A stretch of DNA of 64,000 nt from the NCBI GenBank assembly GCA_030141605.1, contig JAQGDQ010000517.1, forward strand, positions 1-64,000, written 5' to 3'. Every line of letters starts with the position of its first letter. Position 1 is the stretch's first letter. Source of the DNA: Tubiluchus corallicola. Taxonomy: Eukaryota > Priapulida > Priapulimorpha > Priapulimorphida > Tubiluchidae. The position numbers and the translations under genes were made by a program. The notes beneath the pieces are model-generated. The model was not told where the DNA came from. It saw nothing but the letters and a program-made list of their open reading frames with translations, and ran no database searches. Below, piece after piece: positions 12,401-34,785 of the stretch.

Positions 12401-14868
12401 GCAAAGACAGAACATCTGGAACCCAATATAAAATATTTTTTAAAATAACTATCAAGCTAAAAAATATGCTTCTTGATGCAGCATGCGTTGCCTGTAGGTA
12501 ACACAGCAAGGTATAGATATGATAATAGCTGAGCACAAAGTTAAAGTTGCGTCGATCACTAAAACTTGCTCACGTGTTAAACTAATGCGTTATGCCTTAG
12601 GCCGCGCTTCCACTGCGTTCGCACGACTTTTCTATCCACGCGTTTTGCTCCCGGAAAATTTGTTTCCACTGCATCAGTACTCATTCCGTACAAAACGTCA
12701 TGAATGCCACAAAAATTTTAGCGTGAAATTCTAGACATGAGACTTTCTAGAACAAAAAAATATTTATGTTGGCGGTCAAGGAAAAAGGCAAGTAGGCGAT
12801 ACAGGAAGCGACAATATCATTTTTAGGCTGAACCAGTTTTTAAAACCCGTGAACATCACTTGAAGCGAATATCATCATTTATTGCAACAAGTTGTAATGG
12901 ATTGCCCTGTTAAAGCAAAGTACTTGTCGACTTTAACTTGGCTATTTTTCACTAGGTGATGAAGCCAAACCGTGGCAATTTGAATTGAAATATTGATCGA
13001 AACTTTATTTTGCACTCCCATGTATTGCAATTTTTTACAGCGTTTTTCATTTGAATTTAAATATACTAGTTGTATTCACTTCAAATAAAAAAGCGCCTTT
13101 TTTAATGTTTTGATGCTTATAATTTTCTCCATTATAACAGCAGAAGTATTTCAGGGCAAAGCCGAAATACTGTGGCAACAGCGCGTGTAAATATGTACCA
13201 TAAATTTAAAAAAACATTGATCATAGAATTGCAAAATGATGCCTAAATTTGTAGAAGCGTTAACTTAATAATCAAAGCTAGCTATATTCTACCTCTACCA
13301 TTCACTTCAAAGGCTATTTCGATCACAACTGCCTTGCAAAATCTCTAAAATCACTATATTTAGGATTACTTTTGTCAAACAAAGCAGGTCTAATCTCTAC
13401 AGCGTGTACGATTTGTTCGTCCTCCATTACAAAATTAACTTGTCCGTCTGCAGAAAAAATGGTTTGGCAATTGATGTGCGGATCCGTGTGTGTACGTGGC
13501 TTTCCGTGCGGACGCAGGGGAAACGACAAACGCGGCAAACAATTGTTTGCAAAGGCGCACTATTGCTTTCAATTTTTTTCTCGTGTGAATCATACAGAAA
13601 AAAATCCGTGTCTGTAAGGGTCTGCGCGGATTTTGGTTTCTGGATCTACATTCTGGATTTTGAGACGATTTGTAGGTTGTACCCTGTTTTCCCATTTCTG
13701 GTGCTCAGTAGTAATTTTTTTACATGATTTTAGTACCAAGTTGTAAAGTTTTAAATGCATATTCGAAACAATTTCTATATTTGTCTGAGCTCAAATTCAA
13801 TGTTTTACAAACTATAGAATTTTAAATGGGGTCTATTTATTCTTGCAGATGGTTGCAAGTGCACATTAGCCAATTATTAGATCAGCGTGAAAGAGAATTT
13901 TATTCTTTTGGAACCACGAAATTTCACTCACGTTATTCTTGGGTTGGAAAAGTTACACTCTTTGACAAGCATGGTAATCAGATTGGTAAGTCTTTCATTA
14001 AAATATCTGTTAATCATTAATTAAAATATTCATTAAAAATTCTGCGAATTTGGACAGGTGTAATTTAATGAGTCATAATTATGAGTCATAATAAATGAGT
14101 CACAACAAAAATAATAATTTGAAAAATCAAGAAAATGACTTATAATGAACTGTAAGGCAGGTTAACAACTTACCATTAAGTCAAAATACTCTTTATACGT
14201 CAGCAAAAGATTATACAGTATAGTTTCAAATGTTTTTATTTGAGCTTTCAGCGATTGTCTTTGCATTTCATTCGTTGTTTACACTGCTGACTAAGCCGAA
14301 TTTTTACATGCCTTAATAAAAATATAGAAGCAAAAATTGGTGATAAGATACTTACTATGACTGACTGATTTGAGAATTTATTGCCACTGTTGGTGCCTAA
14401 ATGTGAATATTAGTTTGGACAGTTTAAGCAAAGCGCACTTCTACGTATTCTCGTTTCAAACAAGACGTCTGAGATCTAAACAAACAGACCACTTTTTAAG
14501 TTTATTAGACTGTATCAACGAGGACCAAATACAAATAAAGCTTTCCTGATTTTACAGGGGCGACATATTTCCAGATTGATTCGGAAAATGTCTTTCGTTT
14601 TAGTGATTGCAATTTAAAATTTTAGCTGCTTTGACTAGTTTGCTGTTTATGCTTTACAGGTTCTGAAGTGAAAACAGACAGCAATGGAAATCTTCCTCAC
14701 AGCACAGTTCAAATCAACGATGACAGGAACTTCTTGGATTCATTAGCTGTTTCAGACGGTATAGAAAATTTCCCAGATACGGGAAATGTTCCAGTCCCAG
14801 ATGGGGTGCTGATGGGAGACGTCGGCGTTGTCAGGACGGTTCTCGGTGCTGCTTTGGACGACAAATGA
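5990..14868 (+). CDS. Copy A: secreted WSC-domain protein with aerolysin-like C-terminal region (10 exons, 466 aa)
   Basis: Coding exons: 5990-6039, 6703-6860, 7262-7477, 7904-7981, 8258-8299, 8616-8792, 9353-9462, 10171-10394, 13849-13985, 14660-14868 (stop TGA). All are GT-AG and phases join cleanly to 467 codons including the stop. Residues 1-16 form a hydrophobic signal peptide (MKVTVILVLLTSAA). Residues about 35-140 are a WSC-like domain: YEGC, C-x3-C, LCVC, CDVTC and CCGG. Residues about 242-397 alternate polar and hydrophobic residues and contain IDVSVPAYS followed by IYEIKWRA, resembling the beta-strand that follows the membrane-inserting hairpin in aerolysin/ETX-MTX2 proteins. That family call is an inference from pattern; WSC is firmer. 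The 69-residue tail (exon 10) is acidic and unlike copy B. The protein is probably secreted; glycan binding and pore formation are hypotheses. An AATAAA at 15189 is a likely polyadenylation signal. Confidence 0.8.
6426..6464. repeat. (AT)n microsatellite in intron 1 of copy A
   Basis: About 19 perfect TA dinucleotides. Confidence 0.97.
11532..11591. repeat. Perfect 18-bp inverted repeat (hairpin) in intron 8 of copy A
   Basis: Arms ACATTTGTTTTATCAATA (11532-11549) and its exact complement (11574-11591) flank a 24-base loop. It could be the end of a small DNA transposon or a cruciform site. Confidence 0.8.
13323..13538 (-). pseudogene. MADF/Myb-SANT-like coding remnant in intron 8 of copy A
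   Basis: A minus-strand ORF of 71 codons contains MEDEQIVHAVEIRPALFDKS then NPKYSDF, which matches the start of MADF domains (acidic residue, LI-x-AV, RPxLxDxSxxxYxD). It then stops before the domain is complete. MADF proteins are DNA-binding and include partners of Harbinger/PIF transposases, so this is probably a transposon-derived remnant, or else a first exon of an unannotated antisense gene. Confidence 0.45.
14069..14102. promoter_or_regulatory. Three tandem TGAGTCA (AP-1-type) sites in intron 9 of copy A
   Basis: Exact TGAGTCA heptamers start at 14069, 14082 and 14096 with 13- and 14-base spacing. The sites are seen directly; function is unknown. Confidence 0.5.
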
Positions 14869-15188
14869 AATTTAGAAAACATTTTGATGATTTACAATGA
14901 TTTTCTGGCTGTTGTTATACAAAGTATTGCGCTAAATCTGTTTTGAGGAACAGATCTGCAATGAAAAGCAAAGTAGCATCCTTTTCATTTTGCCAAGTGA
15001 CATTAGCTTTAGATTAGACTTGTCCATGTCCATATTCTGTTTCAGTAATAGATTGGCAGAGAAAAGCAAAATAGTGTAGTATTTATTTTATTGTGCGACA
15101 TTAGCTGTCAATACGTATATTTAACTAATGTACTTTAGAAAATCTGTCTTATTTGCGTATGATATCAATTTTTTATTATTGAGCGATT

Positions 15189-15194
15189 AATAAA
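15189..15194 (+). other. Polyadenylation signal candidate for copy A
   Basis: AATAAA lies 321 bases after the stop codon and is followed by a T/G-rich stretch (TTAGTTTGTTGC). Confidence 0.5.
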
Positions 15195-16974
15195 ATGGTA
15201 AAGAAAGCCTTAGTTTGTTGCATTGTTTTAAGATGTTGCTGCAAGCTAAAATTATACGCTGAAAGCTTCAGTCCAAAAAATAAAGGTATGACGTTTGACT
15301 ATTCCGACTGAAGTTATTGTAATTAAATAAAGTGCAGCTGTAAACAGTGTTGGCATGTAATGAACAAACAACATGTTGAGTACATCAGAGTTTAAACCTA
15401 ACATGCTAAGAAAAATGCCTTGCCGCGATTTGAGGTTTTTGTGCTTTAGAACTAGTCCGGAATGCGAAGCATTGGTTACTCGCTAATTCAGTTTTTACGG
15501 CCTTTTAAAATAACTAATAATGCCCGTCGAGATTTGATCGCCTTTTATATTCAGAAAAAATAAAGAAATTCATATCATAATAACTATAGCATTATACTAG
15601 AGTTACGTAATGCTATAAGACAGCCTTTCGTAACCAATGCATTGCTTCATCAAAAAACTAACAAACGTACCTGTTCAAACCTAGACTAATATCGTTTGCC
15701 ACGTGAAAAGGGTTTACAATCAATTTGTACGTATGAATAGCTATTGTAGTTTGTAAATTTCCGATGAAGGCATTACTTTCTTCCATTGGCAATAATTCAT
15801 TATTAATCATAAGAAACATCGTAGCATACCTTCTTATTACTAAACGCTGACACTTAAAAGAGAGGCTTTAAGGCAACTGGCATATACACAATGAGTGTTA
15901 AATCATGCACGAATAGGGTTTTATTGTAGCTATACTAGTTGTGACGCATAAATGTCTGTTATCTTCAGGAACATCTTATTAAGTTACATATAAACCCAAA
16001 TATTGGGGAAGTGAAGCCAGGTCACTAATTTTTTTTATGTTTGGCTATTCCAAAAACGCAATTTATTGATGCGTTAGTATACTACACGCTGGAAAAGTTT
16101 TAATGTTTTCTAGAAATTTCAGTATCTGCATAACGGATGTCCCTAGATTAAGCTCCGTTTATTAGAATAGATTTGAGTCAGTCAATGAATGAGCAAAACT
16201 TTAACATAAACTAGGAAAGGGTTATGGGTTACATGGCATTCTGTTCAGTAATGTGTCTAAATGTTTCAGCGTAATATTTTAGGAAAAGTACAGCATCAAA
16301 GTATAGCGCTGAGATCCAGCGCCGCTTTGCTTTTTCAAAATTAGTAAAGGTTCACCCAATTTAGCTGCCAGAAAATGCAGGTGCCGGTAGTATAGCCGAC
16401 TTAACGACTTTTGCTTTTGCCACAAACTTTACCGCATTGATTAGTCTTTGAGTATGCAGGAACTAACATTACGAGCGACAGTAATTACAGCTCTTTTTTG
16501 CCATTTTTAAACACATGACATTTTCTTAGCTTCCTTATTGGCCCTGAGCTACAACTGCTTGCATCAAAGCGGTAACAAAAGTGTGTTAAAAAGAAAAGGG
16601 CATAAACCTGATATAACGCTGATATACTATCATTCCACTGTGTAAAAAGTATATTACAATATTAGTACGTGAAAAGTCCCCCTCAAATCTCTGTATGTAC
16701 AAGAACTTTTGGCGAATTATTATTCTACACATCAAGGGTTTATTAACTAATGTTGCTACACTATTTTATTGGAAGCACTTGCATTAACGAAGGAAGTCGC
16801 AGCGGGCTAAAATATTTGCTTTTTCATCAAAGTTTCTTTGTGTTGTTTTTATAGTGCATGTCCTTTTTTTAACCATCGTAATAAATAGTATTTGTTTTTG
16901 ATATTCTGGGTATTTGTCTAGAGAAGAGCAGTTTAATTTTCGGCAAGTATCATTTTTATAGACTTGAGTATTAC

Positions 16975-17045
16975 ATACCGTAGAATCGAACCTACAACCA
17001 CCAAGACTAAAAGCGAGTACTTTACACTGAGCTAGTAAGAATGAC
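16975..17045 (-). repeat. tRNA-like element (SINE head candidate)
   Basis: On the minus strand a TACTAGCTCAGTGTAAAGTA block resembles a tRNA A box (+ 17019-17038) and GTAGGTTCGATTCTA resembles a B box (+ 16981-16995) at tRNA-like spacing. The ends do not pair as an acceptor stem, so a functional tRNA is unlikely. Confidence 0.5.
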
Positions 17046-17147
17046 ACTATGTAATTAAAAACAGTGTATGTTTTTATTTGAACTAACACTGATTGTCTGT
17101 CTTTTCTATTATGATGGTCAATGTTTTTAAAAAGGCAAAATAAAGAT

Positions 17148-17814
<667 letters not shown>

Positions 17815-19134
17815 CTTTCCAAAAATACGTGCTAATTGATATTTTTTAAACTATTCGCTCCAGACGAGCTGCTCATTACCATCAATGAAACACATATGTT
17901 AGTCCTAGCTATTCGCTTTCGAAGGAATAGGAGTGTTTTATGTTAAGATGATCCATTTAAGTAAAAGCCACCTAGCTACAGTGAACTTTTTTTAAACGAA
18001 TAAAGGTGTCTAAGAGCACTAGACGGGCTTTAGCTTATCACTCAATAGTTTTTTCACAGCTGCAGGATTTTTTGCGCGGGGCAGACGTGATATTGCATAG
18101 AATTTGAGGAGTAGGTGTTCTGTATAAGCAAATCGCTTACACCGGCCAACTTTTGACAAAATTTCTTCGAGGTCCCATTTTTCTAGATGAGCCACTTATC
18201 TAGAAGTCGCGCCGGTTTGGCAAACTGCATTAACTGATAGCTCACGCGTGTGATTATGTCACTCTCTTGCAGGTCAAAATAAAACTGCCCAGTAAACCGA
18301 CAAATTTGCCATTGTACTGGTTAGTGTCAGGTGTCACTGAATCTGCTGACATTTGATGTGCCGTTGTCCTCTGCTGGTGCTTTACAGGTAACTTTGTATT
18401 TCTATGTTGTGTAATTTTTTATGTTTTGTAATCTTATTACAGTTAAAATAGTTAGCTCATATGTCTAAATAGATTTCTGTGTATTAGTTTTCTGTTTTGA
18501 TTTTTCGTGATTTTTCAGTACAAGTTCAGGACTGCTTGTAGAACGCTTTCTACTGAATAACTTCCTATTAACGTCATTAATTATTCCAAAATAAAGTTAA
18601 ATCGTAATGGCAAATTGTTGTAAAAATTGAGGCAAAGATACTCTTAGACATCTTTCCAAAGATACTCTTTAGAAATCTATAAGACATTTAAGTGATTTCA
18701 TCTGAACTTTGTATTTTTTTAGGTTACAAGTTTTAGTGAATTTTTTAGTGAAAAACACTATTTATTTTGTCAATATGTGTATGGTATTTGCAGTACTTTT
18801 AGAAAAACATTGCAATGTTAGGGCAGCTATTACTAAGAGCTAAGCTATAATACAATATTAGTGATTTCTAAGCTGTATACGCCTTTTGAAACTAGTCATA
18901 CGACAGCTCGCAAAGTTTAGTTATGTAATTTCCAATTTGATTTGACTAGCCCTTTCCCTGATTTATTTGCCAGTACTCCTATATTTAATTCGAACAGAAT
19001 GTTTCGAAACAGGGTGCACTTATTTTTGTAATTTTTGTAAATCAATTTTTGTAATTAGAACCGAATGCTTATAGGATTCAAATTGCTAACATTGGTATCA
19101 TAATTATCATGATATATTCCCTGACCTTGTGGAA
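17815..19134. other. Intergenic region A-B, second part
   Basis: No gene is recognised. The 18050-18400 stretch is less AT-rich and may be a decayed mobile element, but I could not name it. Confidence 0.4.
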
Positions 19135-19271
19135 TTATAACCACTCCGTGCAGTTAAAATTGTTAGTTGTACCTAATATATATATATACATATATATTAA
19201 AACAACTAACAATATATATATATATATATTTATTAGAACCTAACAATTTTAACTGCACTGAGTGGTTATAA
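19135..19271. repeat. Inverted repeat with 32-bp arms and AT core upstream of copy B
   Basis: Left arm 19135-19166 and right arm 19240-19271 are reverse complements with one mismatch (31/32). A smaller nested inverted pair (GTTAGTTGT near 19162, ACAACTAAC at 19202) and several (TA)n runs fill the centre. This looks like a foldback element or MITE. Confidence 0.85.
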
Positions 19272-19747
19272 TTATATATATATATATATATATAATCGTT
19301 AAGTTCTAATTGTAAAGATTTATTCAGCTTATTGTAACTATAGTAGATGAAAGTACGAAACTGCGTGCTCTCCTTAAATTACACAGTTAACAACAAATGC
19401 CAGCAAGTACTGTTGACGTCCTAAAGTCTGATTTCCCCCTACGACTTTTGATCTAATTTAAAATGCCCCTCATTTGAAAATAGGTTTAAAATGTTTCATT
19501 GTTGCTGCACTTATTAATGTAGCTGCAGCCGCTATTGCTGATGATACAGTTTCAATATTCAATAAATCTAAGGAAGCCAGGTAAAGCGACAGTGGAAAGT
19601 GTTTTTGGAAGAAGACTACTCCATGTTATCGTTGATGAATCACACATATTGGCATGAAAATAATCCAGAAAATGTACCTAAGTAATTATGCAATTTACTG
19701 CATCATTAGTTACGACTAACTTAAAAATTAAAGAATTAACTCAAGAA

Positions 19748-19815
19748 CTGGCTAGTTTGCCTAGTGGGTAGAGCCGGCCCTGGCTACAATACTCGCCAGA
19801 ACAAGAGTTGCTTAA
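19748..19815 (+). repeat. tRNA-like fragment
   Basis: TTGCCTAGTGGGTAGAG followed by CCGGCCCTGGCTACAATACT resembles the D-arm and anticodon region of a tRNA. The second half is not evident. It is probably a SINE head. Confidence 0.35.
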
Positions 19816-19947
19816 TATTAAAATAGTTCTGGTTGTAAATGTAGATTACTGTAATGCTATTTCAGAACCTCTTCACAAAATAGCAGCAAGAATCTATATA
19901 GGTACATTTTTATGTGATTTATGTACTTGTTTCCTTACAGATTAGCA

Positions 19948-29661
<9,714 letters not shown>

Positions 29662-30092
29662 AGATTTTGCTGCGCCTAACTGTTAGATAATATTTTACAG
29701 GCACTTTTAAACGTCTTTTAAAAGCTATAGTAAAATGAGACTTTAACCTAGGTCTACGTTTAGAAGGGCCAACAGGGCTCACATGAAGTACATTCATATG
29801 CAGGCTCACTGTAACATACAAAATGATGCTATTTTATTATTTTTGTTTTTTTTAAGTTTTTATCAGAATATATTTTTAATTATCAACAAAGTTATATTTT
29901 AAATCTATTTGCTGTTATAGAGCATGAATTTCAATGATGGTGTAATCATACTGCTCATCGTGTTTATATGGCCTTTATTCTTTGCAAACAATTTGTCTTA
30001 TGATATATGAATACATTAAGCAAATGTTAGAATGATTAAGTAAATTGGGCGGGTAAGACTATCATATTTTATAATTAATTGAGAGCTTAAGT

Positions 30093-30098
30093 AATAAA
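30093..30098 (+). other. Polyadenylation signal candidate for copy B
   Basis: AATAAA lies 432 bases after the copy B stop codon, in AT-rich sequence. Confidence 0.35.
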
Positions 30099-30767
30099 CC
30101 ATTTTTATTTTTTATCAACATAACACAGATATGCAGTCATGTTGTTTGAAAATGATTACGTGCTGCCATCTGCAAGTTAGAATTTAATACTAGTGTTAAG
30201 GATGCGGAGCGAGATTCAAAAACAGCGAACTGCTTTTTCATATTATAGGGTGCCATTATTTTGATATGCGTGTTTTAAACACTTATTCTCGTGATTTATG
30301 ACTTAATTACCATTAACAAATTTTATTACATTATCAATACTCTGTTTATTATGGGCGTAATGTAGAGCAGACCAGGTAGCCTAGTCATTATAATACATGT
30401 GTTTCTTAAATCGCTGGCAAATAATGCGTTTATTTAAATTATATTTTATGTATTGCTACGTTTTGCTGATGCACATTTCGTTTAGCAGATATAATGAAAT
30501 TTTAGCTTGGTAATGCAGTACTAATAGAAACATTATTGAGATACCACTCTGTGGTGCAGGGCAAGGGTAGTCAGGGCTATTGAGAACGTTTTTATGTATG
30601 TAACTATGTATGTGAAAGAAGGTAAATTATGTTGGGGCATTAAAAACATTTTGTATTTCATGACGTTCGATTGTTGAAACAGAAACAAAAATGCGTTGAA
30701 TTAATTTTGCAGTGTAGTCTCGTACATTACATAAATGACTAATATACTATATTCTAACGAATTTCTG

Positions 30768-30790
30768 TATATATATATATATATATATAT
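30768..30790. repeat. (AT)n microsatellite
   Basis: A short perfect run of TA dinucleotides. Confidence 0.9.
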
Positions 30791-32069
30791 TTATTTGATG
30801 TCGTTATTATAGCAAGAAACGTGGATTTTTGTAGAAAAAAATTATTATTACAGCAAAAATTTTTAACAGAATAAAATTGTTATTATTCATTATAACTGGC
30901 GTCGTTCTTATTTGAAAAAGCGACAGTTTCGGTACACTGATGATAACGATCCCTAACAGGGCGTGGGAACGGCCGAATGGGCAAGATATGTGTTTAGTAA
31001 CCGATGACTTCCGAACTTAAGCAATGCCGAGGCTTTGAGTGATGAGTGAATGTGAGATTGCACAGTTCAATACTTGCTCTGGGAAGTTGTTATGCCAGTT
31101 AAGTGTCGTCTCAAAAATTATCTTTAATAATCAGTCAGTTTCCAGTCCCTCCACAACTATCCACATTAGTAAGCCTTGCCATTGAAGTTTTACAAGTGCA
31201 TAATTGCAAACATAATTCTGCATTTCAATTAGCCATGAAGCCTTTTACACTTTAATTTTATTTTAATGATACATATTTTAAAGTTAATTTTTTTCATAGC
31301 CTTTCATTTTTTCTAAAACTTTACGAAGTTTATAAAGATTTACGAAGCTATTTTGTATTGCTTTGCGTTTTTCTCAAATAAGTTACACTGTTTTTTGCTA
31401 GTAGTGCTGAAATGTTGTCCTGAGTGCCCACGCTGTCTGGCAAACATTTTGTATACGCCACTTTTTTGGGTTTTTTTGGATTAAATGAACAAATGTTGTA
31501 AAAATTTTTATAAGGCAATCAGTCGGGGATGTCAATGACATGAACTTCTCTGTGTTGATACAAGATAATCAAAAGTAAAGCTTAATCTGGTTTGACATTT
31601 TCTTGCAGGTCAGCTGTTTAAATCTGCCCCATAAACGAGTTTTAAAAAGAAACTCGCTATACTTTTTCGACTACACTCGATTGCAATACTATAGTTTTCA
31701 CTGTTGGGTATTGAAATTCCGAGAAATGGTGGAAAACTTTTATAATGTTAAATATATCTGTTGTATCGTGCCTTGTATCATCTGATCTTTGTCATCTAGT
31801 TATGATAAATTAAATGGTTTGTGCAATCTTTGAGAGGCGGGAATTTTGCTGTGTTTTCCGCGGCGTTTTTTGCTGACCGCAAATTCCCATTGTAATGTGT
31901 TAGAACTAATTCAAAATTTGGGGAAACGTAATTTAGCAGTATTTGGGATCTTATTTGTTTGTAAATAGTTTTGCATCTTAAGATGGCGTTCAAATTATTT
32001 CAATTCCTAACTTATTTTATTCGTTATCTACTGTACAGTTATTTTTGCAAACGGCTTTCCATTTTAGTA

Positions 32070-32235
32070 CATAAAATACATGCTTACAAGGGAATATCTT
32101 TAGTTATTGGCCTGCAACTGATGGATCTTTTTACACAAACTGTCAAATTTTTTTGCACTATACATCTAAATTACTTCACTTGCACAATCTATCCAGGGTT
32201 TAAGCTCCGAATCAAATCTGACATTGCTTAGCACA
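32070..32235 (+). repeat. Dispersed direct repeat, copy 1
   Basis: This segment resembles 33110-33297, sharing ATACATGCTT, GGGAATAT, TTGGSCTGCAA, TTTACACAAA, TTTTTTGCACT and CTAAATTACTTCAC in the same order, then AATCAAATCTGACA. The two copies lie about 1 kb apart. Both carry a short open frame, but stops differ, so coding is not supported. Confidence 0.65.
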
Positions 32236-33109
32236 ATTCAAGAAAGCTTTAGTATTCTATTTTATTCCCAATTGCATATAAATATAGCTTTATTTTTTCT
32301 AAATAATAATAATGGATTATTATTGTTAAAAATTAACAAAAGATTATTAATAAATATAGTGCGAAATAATAGATGAGTTAGAGATACTCGATTTAGTTTC
32401 TGTTATTTAATACTAATTTTAGTAAATGGCGAACGTGTAAGCAGCGCTAGAAATAGTAGCCTTAATAATACATAGTAATGCGGCATCTGTTGACGGTATT
32501 TTTATTTTTAAGTTATGGTTGCTCAGTTTCCATTAGGGTTAGGTGAATTTTCTTTTGTTTGCTTACTTTAGTACAATAATGAACCCGATCACAAAATTAG
32601 AAGGTGATACTGAAACAGACTAAAAACTGAGATACTGTGACATAGTGAGCATGGCTCAAGTACCTTGCGGGTTATTGTCCAAACAGTGTACAACAAATAT
32701 TATTACATAATGCAGTAAAGAGGATGTAGTGGTGGGTGGATGTTATGGAAGCGTACAATACACTGTTTTGTATTTTTCTTTTTAGTTCATGCTTATCTGC
32801 GTGCGTGTGTGGATACTAACTGTGATTAGAGTATGTTAAAGTTTGATCGATGTGTCATATAAGGATGCTGAAAACGAACTGAGCTTTACATTCAAATTGT
32901 CTTTCGTTCGAAACACCACCCAACAACAACTTTTCACATTACAAAATTACGTATTGATCGCCTAAATCTAAATTATTGTGATTATAAACAATAATAAAAA
33001 CGGGCTGAGAACAAACGTGGATTCGCATCACGAACTCATTTCACATAAAAATTGCTTTTTGATCCTAACAGAAAAGATAGTTTTTAATTTACAAAGAACT
33101 ATTTACATT

Positions 33110-33297
33110 GAAAAAAGATTTAATATACGTACTATACATGCTTCCATGGGAATATATTTTGCTATTGGGCTGCAAATGGTGTCTCTTTTTTACACAAATT
33201 GTCAAGTTTTTTGCACTCTACGTCTAAATTACTTCACATTCATAATATAATCTACCCAAGGTTTATGCTTAGAATCAAATCTGACAGTGCTTGGCAA
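33110..33297 (+). repeat. Dispersed direct repeat, copy 2
   Basis: Partner of 32070-32235, same orientation. It ends with GAATCAAATCTGACAGTGCT, matching the end of copy 1. Confidence 0.65.
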
Positions 33298-34488
33298 GAC
33301 AAAACACAGTACGAACAATACACTGATTGAATGAGTTAGTTCAAAGCCTGATGCGAGTCAAGATTTTTGTTACTTTTTACGTATTGACAAATGCTATTCT
33401 AGATGGCATAACCAGACAGTAGCGCAGAAAAAACTCAATAAATAGGTAACCGAGTGATTCGCATATCGGACTACTTTAATGTAAAAATATTGCCTTACCT
33501 GGGGTTATTAGAGGAATGAGTGGGCATAATTATTGTTCTTCATCGATGACTTTCACATCAATCTCCCTTTGATGATAATTATTCTAAATATTATAATGGT
33601 TCAATGGATTTTTACGATGATTTTATCAATATAACATTTATAAAAGGTTAAAAAAGGTTAGTTAGATTACTACAACATGCTCTAACACACTATAATAGGC
33701 GGTACATGTAAATTTTCATTATTTTGATTCTGTGTCAAAACGCTGTAAGACTCGTCGCTAATTGCATGCTGATTTATAAGAAAATGAAGGACTAGATTAA
33801 GTGCAGATTATCTTGCAGACGAGATGCGTCAGATTTGGCGCCAAATTGTGAATCAGTCGCTGAAACGGGAAGGGTCATTGAGTCACCATCAGGGCGCAGT
33901 CTCCCGTTGCAGTTTGCTAGGGCTTCACGAACACTTTTTAATTTTCCTTGTTACACATCATTGAGAGGTGGCAGTAAATAGGAACGGCAAATTAGGGCAT
34001 CAGCAGCTTTCTGTCACCACCTTCGTGAAATCGTTAAAAGTGAGTAAAATAACTCACTTGTAAGGAAAATGTTGTTCTTGGTTTATAAGCGTAACCTCAG
34101 TCTAGTTGTTTGTTTTCTTATCTGTAATTGAGATTATTTGTATGATTAACTCTGACCAGAGATTTGTTTTTTGACCATCGTTAATGCTTTTTTAATTCCC
34201 TGACATTGTTTGTGTCTTAAGTTGCAGAATTGTAATCTGCTGCATGTTTTTTGACTGTATTACAAAATTTGTTCATTCTGCATGTATTACCCAAACTACA
34301 ACTACATGTATTACTGTAATTTCTAACAACTGATTAACTACATTTGAAGTCGTTTCATATTGGCATTATGAAGATCAAGAAATAACTGCGTCCATTTAAC
34401 TACAAAAGCAGCTTGTTTCTTGAATTACTTGGCAACCTTATTCGAATTGAACAAATTTAGGCCACTGTACAGAAGAATTTGTTCTGTC

Positions 34489-34622
<134 letters not shown>

Positions 34623-34704
34623 TTTTTTACGCCTGCAAGTAGCATTTCTAAAACTACACAACAAAAACTGTTATTACAACAGCATGTATCATTTTTAAAA
34701 TCCT

Positions 34705-34785
34705 TGATGGACAGATTGCAGTATCGAACTCACGAGCACCCAGACAGAAAGCGGGCGAGTTACCACTTGACTATATCGTCTGGTC
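34705..34785 (-). repeat. tRNA-like element (SINE head candidate)
   Basis: On the minus strand TATAGTCAAGTGGTAACTCG is A-box-like and GAGTTCGATACTGC is B-box-like, at tRNA spacing, beside an (AAT)n tract, as often seen at SINE tails. The acceptor stem does not pair. Confidence 0.5.

Larger units (their letters stand above)
14869..17147. other. Intergenic region A-B, first part
   Basis: Contains the copy A 3' UTR and polyadenylation signal to about 15215, then AT-rich sequence without a recognised gene, and a tRNA-like element near 16975-17045. Confidence 0.5.

Noticed and set aside
12594-13540. A complete Harbinger transposon bounded by TTCCACTGCGT-like inverted ends
   Set aside because: The ends match only loosely and no target-site duplication is seen, so only the MADF-like fragment is reported.
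16975-17045. A functional tRNA gene
   Set aside because: The A- and B-box-like blocks are present but the acceptor stem does not pair; the same holds for the other tRNA-like elements.
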